From an uncultured Clostridia bacterium (GTDB lineage: Bacteria > Bacillota > Clostridia > Christensenellales > Aristaeellaceae), in assembly GCA_934647305.1 (NCBI GenBank), contig CAKUFI010000076.1:1-12259 (forward strand): DNA of 12,259 nucleotides, read 5' to 3'. Shown piece by piece: positions 1 through 4,943 of the stretch. Within the stretch, counting starts at the first letter, position 1, and each line of letters opens with the position of its first letter. The notes beneath the pieces were generated by a model that was not told the origin of the DNA, ran no database searches, and worked only from the letters and a program-made list of their open reading frames with translations. Position numbers and translations under genes: made by a program.

Positions 1-2
1 AG

Positions 3-96
3 TTCGAAAGGGCTGCGGCCCTCTCGAGCTCTCCTGGGTTTTTTGACAGTCTGGGCTCCCCTGAAAGGGGAGCTGTCGCTGCAGGCGACTGAGGGG
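3..96. repeat. Terminal repeat, left copy (inverted relative to right edge)
   Basis: This stretch is repeated in reverse complement at 12165-12259. Identity is perfect over about the outer 75 bases, then there are a few substitutions and one single-base indel. It holds nested palindromes: AGGGC/GCCCT near 9-22, CTCCCCT-gaa-AGGGGAG at 57-73, and a GTCGC/GGCGAC pair at 75-88. No ORF or transposase is attached. Because both window edges fall exactly in this repeat, it is most simply a dispersed genomic repeat at which the assembly broke, not the ends of one mobile unit. Confidence 0.85.
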
Positions 97-267
97 TTGT
101 ACGTGAGGGGCCGCGCCTCTGAATCCCGCCGTTTTTCCCCTTCTGGGGCAGGCAGCTTGCCGCGCCGCGGCTCCTCCTGAAGGCGACCTTTCCGCCCTTT
201 ACCGGACAACGATTCATGACGCCTCCCCAAACGATCAATCCCCGGAGCTGTTTCCGGGCAAAAAAAT
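97..267. other. Non-coding repeat debris left of kdgK terminator
   Basis: No credible coding sequence is visible between the edge repeat and the kdgK terminator. The stretch contains short palindromes, for example CCCGGA-gctgtt-TCCGGG at 241-258. At 220-232 it contains an exact reverse complement of 2164-2176 (GTTTGGGGAGGCG), the left arm of the large hairpin downstream of kdpE. It therefore looks like fragments of several dispersed repeat families. Confidence 0.5.
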
Positions 268-299
268 CCCCCGGCCGCGAAGCACATCGCAGTCGGGGG
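260..299 (-). terminator. Intrinsic terminator of kdgK
   Basis: Read on the minus strand, 20 bases after the kdgK stop codon, the sequence forms CCCCCG-ACTGCG-loop-CGCGGC-CGGGGG. The six outer pairs are perfect and the inner part pairs mostly, with one A/C mismatch and one G-T pair. The hairpin spans 268-299 and is followed at once by ATTTTTTT (260-267). This is a canonical Rho-independent terminator. Confidence 0.85.
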
Positions 300-318
300 A
301 AAAACTTGAGAAAAAAAC

Positions 319-1347
319 TTAGCGCTGGACGCGTCCGGAGGCGCTGCCGTTCATGAGCTTCTTCACCTCGTCAAGCGAGACGCGGTTGAAATCGCCCTCA
401 ATGGTGTGCTTGAGCGCGGAAGCGGCCGCGGCGAAGTTGATCGCGTCCTCGTCGGAATAGCCGTTCGACAGGGCATAGATCAGGCCGCCGCCGAAGGAGT
501 CGCCGCCGCCCACGCGGTCCACGATGTGGATGGCGTACTGGCGGGAGCGCACGGCGCTGTCGGTGGCCGCGTCGTAGAGCAGCGCGGACCAGTTGTTGTC
601 GTTGGCAGAGAAGCTCTCGCGCAGGGTGAAGGCGACCTTCTTCGCGCCGAAGGTGGCGGACAACTTTTTGGCCAGGTCGCGGTAACCGGCCTCGCTGAGC
701 TTGCCGGTCTCGATGTCGGTGCCCTCGGCGGCGATGCCGAACACGTCCTTGGAGTCCTCTTCGTTGGCGATCATCACGTCGACATACTTGACCAGCTCGG
801 TCATGACTTCCTTGGCCTTCTCGCGGGACCAGAGGTTCTTGCGGTAGTTCAGGTCACAGCTGATGGTGATGCCCTTCGCCTTGGCGGCCTTGCAGGCCTC
901 GAGGGTCAGCGCCGCGGCCGAGTCGGACAGGGCGGGGGTGATGCCGGTCCAGTGGAACCAGGTTGCGCCCTCGAACACCTTGTCCCAGTCAATATCGCCC
1001 ACCTGCGCGGTGGAGATGGAGGAGTACTTGCGGTCGTAGATCACCTTGGAGGGACGCATCGACGCGCCCTTTTCCACGAAGTAAATGCCGAAGCGGTCGC
1101 CGCCCTTGACCACGTAATCCACGTCCACGCCGAAGCCGCGCATCTGATACAGGAACGCGTCGGTCAGCGGGTTCTCGGGCAGGCGGGTCACGTAGCGCGC
1201 CTTCATGCCGTAGTTGGCCAGCGACACGGACACGTTGCACTCCGCGCCGCCGAAGGTCATTTCCAGCTTATCGGTCTGGCTCAGCCGCAGGTAGCCGGGC
1301 GGGCACAGACGCATCATCACTTCACCAAAGCAAACCACAACACCCAT
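319..1347 (-). CDS. kdgK: 2-keto-3-deoxygluconate kinase (PfkB family sugar kinase)
   Basis: The 342-residue protein is a ribokinase/PfkB-fold kinase that probably phosphorylates 2-keto-3-deoxygluconate to KDPG in the cytosol, joining hexuronate catabolism to the Entner-Doudoroff route. The N-terminal GEVMMRL strand and the GGAECNVSVSLANYG substrate/lid segment (33-47) match the KdgK subgroup. The C-terminal PfkB signature DRVGGGDSFGGG (277-288) holds the anion hole and the catalytic base Asp283; the usual DTxGAGD is varied to DRVGGGD. Length is normal for the family. The ATG is preceded by AGGAGGT eight bases upstream (1357-1362). It stands alone between its own promoter and terminator, with no kdgA aldolase or uronate genes in view. 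The exact substrate within the PfkB family (KDG versus a related keto-sugar or fructose) is inferred from similarity of motifs. Confidence 0.88.
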   Translation of the reverse strand: MGVVVCFGEVMMRLCPPGYLRLSQTDKLEMTFGGAECNVSVSLANYGMKARYVTRLPENPLTDAFLYQMRGFGVDVDYVVKGGDRFGIYFVEKGASMRPSKVIYDRKYSSISTAQVGDIDWDKVFEGATWFHWTGITPALSDSAAALTLEACKAAKAKGITISCDLNYRKNLWSREKAKEVMTELVKYVDVMIANEEDSKDVFGIAAEGTDIETGKLSEAGYRDLAKKLSATFGAKKVAFTLRESFSANDNNWSALLYDAATDSAVRSRQYAIHIVDRVGGGDSFGGGLIYALSNGYSDEDAINFAAAASALKHTIEGDFNRVSLDEVKKLMNGSASGRVQR

Positions 1348-1387
1348 CGTATCGTACCTCCTGAAATTGCCATATTTCCTTACTTAT

Positions 1388-1416
1388 AGTTTACCCCAAA
1401 CCGGGCATTGCGTCAA
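1388..1416 (-). promoter_or_regulatory. Promoter of kdgK
   Basis: On the minus strand, TTGACG (1411-1416) is followed by a 17-base spacer and TAAACT (1388-1393), about 40 bases before the kdgK start. The -35 matches the consensus at five of six positions and the -10 at four of six. No clear operator palindrome separates it from the ribosome binding site. Confidence 0.65.
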
Positions 1417-1479
1417 GACGTTACTTCTGTTAACTCCGTCCGGGCAGGCTGAGCCTGCACGCACCTGCTGCCGCGGGAT

Positions 1480-1600
1480 AGCACACGACTTCGGGAACCA
1501 TAGATTGAAGTTCCCGAAGTCTTCGAATCTGTGCGCTTCGCCGCAGATTATTGGGCGGCGTTGCCGCCAGCAGACTGAGCCTGCACCCACTTGCTTCCGC
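1480..1600. repeat. 121-bp direct repeat, copy A
   Basis: This is identical to 1901-2021 except for one base in a hairpin loop (G at 1560, A at 1981). It contains a large stem-loop, a second hairpin with AATCTG/CAGATT arms (1526-1549), a third GGCGGC-gtt-GCCGCC (1554-1568), and the first CCACTTGCTTCCGC linker. Confidence 0.9.
1487..1521 (+). repeat. Variable-stem hairpin 1
   Basis: Arms GACTTCGGGAAC / GTTCCCGAAGTC form 12 perfect pairs around the 11-nt loop CATAGATTGAA. The 3' flank begins TTCG and the 5' flank is AGCACAC. Confidence 0.9.
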
Positions 1601-1703
1601 CGGGTCGGCAGTGCCGACAGCCACTTGCTTCCGCCGTCCGGGCAGTGCCGACAGCCACTTGCTTCCGCCGTCCGGGCAGTGCCCGGTTCCACTTGCTTCC
1701 GCC
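1587..1703 (+). repeat. 34-nt tandem array of linker plus short hairpin (four linkers)
   Basis: The linker CCACTTGCTTCCGCC starts at 1587, 1621, 1655 and 1689, a strict 34-base period. Between linkers lie short palindromes whose arms differ: GTCGGCA-g-TGCCGAC, then a hybrid with a CCGGGCA left half and a TGCCGAC right half, then CCGGGCA-g-TGCCCGG. The hybrid suggests recombination or slippage between units. It is not a CRISPR: the variable part is short and self-complementary. Confidence 0.88.
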
Positions 1704-1714
1704 GGACAGCACAC

Positions 1715-1749
1715 GAAATCAGCCGCCATAGATTGAAGCGGCTGATTTC
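1715..1749 (+). repeat. Variable-stem hairpin 2
   Basis: Arms GAAATCAGCCGC / GCGGCTGATTTC form 12 perfect pairs around CATAGATTGAA, the same loop as hairpins 1 and 3 but with an unrelated stem. The 5' flank is AGCACAC and the 3' flank begins TCCG. Confidence 0.9.
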
Positions 1750-1847
1750 TCCGGTTTTCCGGAATTCTCCGAAAAACTCTTGTCGGCATTGCCTCCCCGG
1801 ACAGGGTTTACACCCGGCTGTTGCCGCCGTCCGGGCAATGCCCGGTT

Positions 1848-1896
1848 CCACTTGCTTCCGCCGGGTCGGCAGTGCCGACAGCCACTTGCTTCCGCC
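1848..1896 (+). repeat. 34-nt tandem array, second run (two linkers)
   Basis: Linker CCACTTGCTTCCGCC occurs at 1848 and 1882, again 34 bases apart, with GTCGGCA-g-TGCCGAC between them. A CCGGGCA-a-TGCCCGG hairpin (1831-1845) stands just before the first linker. Confidence 0.85.
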
Positions 1897-1900
1897 GGAC

Positions 1901-2021
1901 AGCACACGACTTCGGGAACCATAGATTGAAGTTCCCGAAGTCTTCGAATCTGTGCGCTTCGCCGCAGATTATTGGGCGGCATTGCCGCCAGCAGACTGAG
2001 CCTGCACCCACTTGCTTCCGC
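1901..2021. repeat. 121-bp direct repeat, copy B
   Basis: This is a second copy of 1480-1600, lying 421 bases further on in the same orientation, with a single mismatch. The near identity implies a recent duplication or gene conversion inside the block. Confidence 0.9.
1908..1942 (+). repeat. Variable-stem hairpin 3
   Basis: Same sequence as hairpin 1 (12 perfect pairs, loop CATAGATTGAA, TTCG after the outer arm), within the second 121-bp copy. Confidence 0.9.
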
Positions 2022-2035
2022 GGGTTCTGACGGCG

Positions 2036-2070
2036 ACCATTGGCCGCCATACATTAGGGCGGCCAAGGTT
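2036..2070 (+). repeat. Variable-stem hairpin 8 (degenerate loop)
   Basis: With the same 12/11/12 geometry, the inner eight pairs TTGGCCGC / GCGGCCAA are perfect and two of the outer four positions pair. The loop is CATACATTAGG, a variant of CATAGATTGAA. TGCG follows the outer arm. It closes the right end of repeat block 1. Confidence 0.75.
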
Positions 2071-2165
2071 TGCGCTTTTGAACCACACTGCCCGCGCTGC
2101 ATTCGGGAAACCACGTATCTTTTTGGCTTTATTATTCGCGGATCAAAGTGCTTTCCGGGAGAGGT

Positions 2166-2203
2166 TTGGGGAGGCGCCTTTCTCAGAAAGGCGGCCTCCC
2201 CAA
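2166..2203. repeat. Long hairpin downstream of kdpE
   Basis: TTGGGGAGGC, GCCTTTC-tca-GAAAGGC and GCCTCCCCAA form a 17-pair stem with one bulged G (2193), only 18 bases past the kdpE stop. It could end kdpDE transcripts or protect their 3' end, but no T-run follows on either strand. The outer arm GTTTGGGGAGGCG recurs inverted at 220-232, and a related GGGGAGGCGC starts the hairpin at 7353, so this is a dispersed repeat family distinct from the CATAGATTGAA hairpins. Confidence 0.75.
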
Positions 2204-2221
2204 CGTTCCCTACCGTTCCCC

Positions 2222-2941
2222 TCACCCCTCGACGGCCTCGGCCATGCGGTAGCCCACGCCGACCTCGGTGAAGATGTAGATCGGCTCGTCGGGGTTGGGC
2301 TCGATTTTGCGGCGGATGTTGGCCATATGGACGCGCAGGATCTTGTTGTCACGGCTGGCGTAGGGGCCCCAGAGCTCGCGCAGCATGGTCTTGTAGGTGA
2401 CGACCTGGCCGGAGTGCTTGCCGAGCAGGGCGACGATCTTGAACTCGTTGGGGGTCAGACCGGTATCCTTGCCATGCAGGAAGACGCGGTGCTTGCGGTA
2501 GTCAATGGTCAGATCGCCCACGCGGTACACGCCGCCCAGTGAGATGCTGTCGTTGTCGCGGGCGGTGCGGGTATGGCGCAGGGCGGTGCGGATGCGGGCC
2601 ATGAGCTCGATCGTACCGAAGGGCTTGATGAGGTAGTCGTCTGCGCCCAGGTCGAGCGCGTAGGCCTTGTCCTCTTCGGTGCTGCGTGCGGAAATGACGA
2701 TGATGGGGGTCGTCGTCCAGCTGCGGACGTTCTCGATGATGCGGTTGCCGTCCATGTCGGGCAGACCCAGGTCCAACAGGATGCAGTCCGGACAGTGCGA
2801 GGAGATGATCTCGAGCGCCTGCTGACCGGTCGAGGTGACGAGCACCTCATAGCCGTTGGCGGTCAGGGTGGTTTTCAGGAATTTACAGATGCCGGCGTCA
2901 TCCTCGACCACCAGCACCTTGCAATCGGTTTCACTGTGCAT
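2222..2941 (-). CDS. kdpE: KdpE-type response regulator
   Basis: This is a 239-residue OmpR-family regulator that should take phosphate from KdpD and bind DNA in response to potassium or turgor. The receiver domain (about 7-120) has acidic residues E13-D14-D15, phosphoacceptor Asp57 in LLDLGLPDMDG, Ser84 and Lys106 in IKPF. The winged helix occupies the C-terminal 100 residues, ending in EVGVGYRM. I place the start at the ATG at 2941 because AGGAGG lies six bases upstream of it. The GTG at 2956 lies inside that ribosome binding site, and the ATG at 2947 abuts it. The start overlaps the end of kdpD by 11 bases, implying translational coupling. No kdpFABC operon is in the window, so the target may be another K+ transporter or genes elsewhere. 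Confidence 0.92.
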   Translation of the reverse strand: MHSETDCKVLVVEDDAGICKFLKTTLTANGYEVLVTSTGQQALEIISSHCPDCILLDLGLPDMDGNRIIENVRSWTTTPIIVISARSTEEDKAYALDLGADDYLIKPFGTIELMARIRTALRHTRTARDNDSISLGGVYRVGDLTIDYRKHRVFLHGKDTGLTPNEFKIVALLGKHSGQVVTYKTMLRELWGPYASRDNKILRVHMANIRRKIEPNPDEPIYIFTEVGVGYRMAEAVEG

Positions 2942-3995
2942 TTTCATCCTCCTCACAGGGCAGCCAGAAGCGAACGCCGCCGCCGCCGTCCCTGACGTTG
3001 TAGGCCGTGATGTCTCCGCGGTGGGTGCGCAGGATCGACCGGCACACGCTCAGGCCGATGCCCATGCTGCGCCGGTCGTCCGAGGAGGCGGTGTCGGGCG
3101 CCATGCGGCCCTCAAAGACATGCGCCAGCTGATCCGGCGGGAAGCCCACGCCGTTGTCCTCAACCTCGACCACCGCCCGGCCGCCCTGCTGGGTGATGCG
3201 CACCTGGATGTGATCGGCGGTCTGGGCGTGCTGCGCGACGTTTTCGAACAGGTTGATCAGCACCTGCTCGATCAGCACCGCGTCCATGGGCGCCAGCAGG
3301 ATCTGCTCCGGCCTGGAAACGGATACGCTGATGTTTGGATAGTTCTTGCGGAATTTGACGATGGCGCTGCCCACGATCTCCTCCACGACCTCGCTCTCGG
3401 TCCGCAGGCGCACGTCCGAGCCGGTGAACTTGGTCAGCGACAGGATGTTTTCGGTCACGCGGATCAGCCAGCGCGCGTCCTTGTTGATTTCGCGCAGCAG
3501 GTCCTGCCGGGTCTCCTCGCCCAGCTCGTTTTCAAGCAGCGTGGAGCTTGCGCCCAGGATCGAGGCCAGCGGCGTGCGCAGGTCGTGCGAAACGGAGCGC
3601 AGCAGGTTTGCACGCATCTTCTCTGCCTCGACCTCGTATCGCAATCGCTCCTGCCGCTTGATCTGCGTGGTCAGCGTGCTGATGATGATCGACACGACCA
3701 GCATCACCGTGAAGGTCAGCGGATAGCCGGAAAGCGTCATGTCAAACTCGCCAAAGGGATAGGTAAACAGGTAGTTGACGCAGACCACGCCGCACACCGT
3801 GGCCAGTATGCTGTAGACATAGCCGGTCGTCAGCCGAGCGATCAACGCCACCGCCAGGATAAAAATCGGCACCGCAAAGGGGTTGTTGTCGTTGTGTACT
3901 CGCGAAAGAAGCGAGCAGAGCAGCACAGTCGCGCCGAAAATCCCCACGCTGATCAGGCTGTCCCGCACGATGCGCCTGATTCGTTCCCGATTCAT
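2931..3995 (-). CDS. kdpD: KdpD-type sensor histidine kinase, short form
   Basis: This 354-residue membrane kinase lacks the roughly 400-residue N-terminal KdpD and Usp domains of classical KdpD. It starts directly at the DUF4118 four-helix membrane region (about 13-110). Then follow the DHp helix with phosphoacceptor His137 in SVSHDLRTPLA, the N-box around Asn252 (NLFENVAQHA), the G1 box DNGVGF (280-285) and the G2 box GIGLSV (312-317), so the kinase core is intact. The ATG is preceded by GGGGAGG eight bases upstream. It is first in a two-gene operon with kdpE behind an extended -10 promoter. Such short KdpD proteins occur in Clostridia. The missing cytoplasmic part, which in other species helps sense signals such as c-di-AMP and controls phosphatase activity, suggests different input; that is inference. 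Confidence 0.9.
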   Translation of the reverse strand: MNRERIRRIVRDSLISVGIFGATVLLCSLLSRVHNDNNPFAVPIFILAVALIARLTTGYVYSILATVCGVVCVNYLFTYPFGEFDMTLSGYPLTFTVMLVVSIIISTLTTQIKRQERLRYEVEAEKMRANLLRSVSHDLRTPLASILGASSTLLENELGEETRQDLLREINKDARWLIRVTENILSLTKFTGSDVRLRTESEVVEEIVGSAIVKFRKNYPNISVSVSRPEQILLAPMDAVLIEQVLINLFENVAQHAQTADHIQVRITQQGGRAVVEVEDNGVGFPPDQLAHVFEGRMAPDTASSDDRRSMGIGLSVCRSILRTHRGDITAYNVRDGGGGVRFWLPCEEDENAQ

Positions 3996-4052
3996 GAAAC
4001 TCGCCTCCCCGCGTTTTTCCCGCCGATTGCCTGCGCGCTTTGTTTAGTCCTT

Positions 4053-4058
4053 ATTATA
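4053..4058 (-). promoter_or_regulatory. Extended -10 promoter of kdpDE
   Basis: On the minus strand the sequence reads TGC-TATAAT, a perfect -10 with the TGn extension, about 58 bases before the kdpD start. The hexamer 17 bases upstream (GTGAAG) is a poor -35, as is usual for extended -10 promoters and for activated ones. Confidence 0.6.
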
Positions 4059-4135
4059 GCATAGTCCGCGCCGCGCTTCACTGTGATTTTTATACGAAGC
4101 GTCATTCTTTCCGAAAAATTAGCGCTAAACCGGTA

Positions 4136-4141
4136 TATAAT
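4136..4141 (+). promoter_or_regulatory. -10 element of the 47-codon gene
   Basis: TATAAT lies 37 bases before the small plus-strand ORF. No good -35 is visible at 16-18 bases (GAAAAA at 17). The divergent kdpDE -10 lies about 80 bases away, so the two share one regulatory gap. Confidence 0.5.
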
Positions 4142-4178
4142 GCGGGCAATTGGGAATGAACGGAAGGAGTGAAACGCA

Positions 4179-4322
4179 ATGTCGGAGGAGTATAAGAACG
4201 CGCGTAAGGAGTTTATCAACTGCCTGTGCCTGTCGATTATGGGACTGGGCGTGCCGATCGTGATCGCCTTTAAGGAATGGTGGCCGATTATGAAGGCCGA
4301 AAAAGCCGCAATGTCGAAGTAA
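4179..4322 (+). CDS. Small single-span membrane protein, 47 aa
   Basis: This is a 47-residue ORF of unknown function and the only gene on the plus strand. It begins MSEEYKNARKEFINC, continues with the hydrophobic stretch CLCLSIMGLGVPIVIAF (about 15-31), then KEWWPIMKAEKAAMSK, giving one membrane segment flanked by charged ends. Support for its being real: AAGGAGT eight bases before the ATG, a TATAAT box 37 bases upstream, and an intrinsic terminator 17 bases after the stop, so the transcription unit is complete. It is divergent from kdpDE, which invites a link to membrane or ion homeostasis, but nothing in its sequence shows this. It is not recognisably KdpF (about 30 residues) and no homologue is known to me. 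Confidence 0.7.
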   Translation: MSEEYKNARKEFINCLCLSIMGLGVPIVIAFKEWWPIMKAEKAAMSK

Positions 4323-4338
4323 TCGAGAAAACGAAAAG

Positions 4339-4369
4339 AACCCACTTCAGGCAGCTGGAGTGGGTTTTT
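4339..4369 (+). terminator. Bidirectional intrinsic terminator after the 47-codon gene
   Basis: AACCCACT-t-CAG-gcag-CTG-g-AGTGGGTT is a strong stem followed on the plus strand by TTTTT (ending 4369). On the minus strand the stem is followed by TTCTTTTC, so it may also stop transcripts arriving from DUF6179 through the repeat block. Confidence 0.85.
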
Positions 4370-4413
4370 GCAGGCTGAGCCTGCACGCACTTGCTGCCGC
4401 GGGTTCTGGCGAC

Positions 4414-4448
4414 GCCCCCGAGGGCCATAAATTGAAGCCCTCAGGGTC
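4414..4448 (+). repeat. Variable-stem hairpin 4
   Basis: Ten of twelve arm positions pair (core GAGGGC / GCCCTC) around the 11-nt loop CATAAATTGAA. TGCG then AATCCGC...GCGGATT follow, matching in layout the AATCTG/CAGATT second hairpin of block 1 but with different, still complementary, bases. Confidence 0.8.
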
Positions 4449-4495
4449 TGCGAATCCGCAGGTTTCCCCGCGGATTGGCGGTCGGCAGGCTGAGC

Positions 4496-4660
4496 CTGTG
4501 TCGGCAACGCCGACTCTCAATCTGCGGGGCAGCCCGCAGATTCGAAGAAACCAGCCGCTCTGATTTATGGCGGCTGGTTTCGTGTTCTGTCCGGCGGCAG
4601 CAAGTGGAACCGGGCACTGCCCGGCCCGGCGGCAGCAGGTGGCAGTCGGCCCTGCCGACC
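4496..4660. repeat. 165-bp direct repeat, copy A (period 193)
   Basis: This is identical to 4689-4853 except for one base (G4557 versus A4750) in a stem arm. It contains GTCGGC-aac-GCCGAC, AATCTGCGGG-gcag-CCCGCAGATT, a large stem-loop, and two linker-plus-hairpin units. Confidence 0.9.
4547..4581 (-). repeat. Variable-stem hairpin 5
   Basis: Arms GAAACCAGCCGC / GCGGCTGGTTTC form 12 perfect pairs. Read on the minus strand the 11-nt loop is CATAAATCAGA and TTCG follows the outer arm. The other flank, read on the same strand, is ACAGAACAC, close to the ACAGCACAC of block 1. Confidence 0.9.
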
Positions 4661-4688
4661 CGGCGCTAGCACCGCCTGCAGGCTCAAT

Positions 4689-4853
4689 CTGTGTCGGCAA
4701 CGCCGACTCTCAATCTGCGGGGCAGCCCGCAGATTCGAAGAAACCAGCCACTCTGATTTATGGCGGCTGGTTTCGTGTTCTGTCCGGCGGCAGCAAGTGG
4801 AACCGGGCACTGCCCGGCCCGGCGGCAGCAGGTGGCAGTCGGCCCTGCCGACC
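4689..4853. repeat. 165-bp direct repeat, copy B
   Basis: This is the second copy of 4496-4660, offset by 193 bases, with one substitution. Confidence 0.9.
4740..4774 (-). repeat. Variable-stem hairpin 6
   Basis: Same as hairpin 5 but A4750 replaces G, giving one A-C mismatch in the stem (11 of 12 pairs). This is a recent copy in which compensation has not occurred. Confidence 0.88.
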
Positions 4854-4896
4854 GTAACTCTTGTGGGGTGATTACCCCGAGTTTTCTGCAAACGAA

Positions 4897-4931
4897 GAAT
4901 CCTGAGGCTCTAATCTATGGCCGAAGGATTC
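4897..4931 (-). repeat. Variable-stem hairpin 7
   Basis: Arms are GAATCCT-ga-GGC / GCC-ga-AGGATTC: ten pairs and two facing G/A mismatches, again 12-nt arms with an 11-nt loop (CATAGATTAGA on the minus strand). TTCG follows the outer arm on that strand. The stem sequence is unlike the other seven. Confidence 0.85.
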
Positions 4932-4943
4932 GCTTGGCCGGCG

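Larger units (their letters stand above)
1430..2070. repeat. Hairpin-repeat block 1 (non-coding mosaic)
   Basis: Nearly the whole kdgK-kdpE gap is built from palindromes. Four large stem-loops (1487-1521, 1715-1749, 1908-1942, 2036-2070) share a CATAGATTGAA-like loop and a 12-nt arm length. Between them lie smaller hairpins joined by the constant linker CCACTTGCTTCCGCC. Open frames cross this block on both strands, but they read through the same repeat in different frames, change frame between copies and lack plausible ribosome binding sites, so I do not call genes here. No uridine tract follows the hairpins, so they are not simple terminators. Confidence 0.85.

Noticed and set aside
406..1389. 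Long plus-strand frame opposite kdgK
   Set aside because: Antisense shadow of a GC-rich gene; composition is Gly/Val/His-rich with no domain, while the minus frame is a clear PfkB kinase.
1487..1521. Large repeat hairpins as Rho-independent terminators
   Set aside because: None of the eight is followed by a T-run on either strand.
1587..1703. Possible CRISPR array (regular 34-base period)
   Set aside because: The intervening segments are about 19 bases, palindromic and recurrent, not unique spacers. The constant part is only 15 bases and there are no cas genes.
1430..2070. Possible integron attC sites (palindromes with variable stems)
   Set aside because: No integrase, no gene cassettes between the palindromes, and no GTTRRRY-type core sites. 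The conserved part is the loop.
1384..2225. Several overlapping frames of 60-185 codons on both strands in repeat block 1
   Set aside because: They read the same hairpin repeats in different frames (recurring GGSKWLSALP/RRKQV-like peptides), start without ribosome binding sites and have no family resemblance. They are artefacts of GC-rich palindromes.
2856..4064. 402-codon plus-strand frame opposite kdpD
   Set aside because: Antisense shadow; kdpD has all kinase boxes in the other frame.
4865..4878. GGGGT-gatt-ACCCC hairpin followed by GAGTTTT as a plus-strand terminator
   Set aside because: The stem is only five pairs, the T-run is short and displaced, and no plus-strand gene lies upstream after the terminator at 4339-4369. 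It fits better as a part of the repeat mosaic.
4347..4943. Short frames on both strands across repeat block 2
   Set aside because: Same reasons: repeat-derived peptides that recur with the 193-bp duplication.
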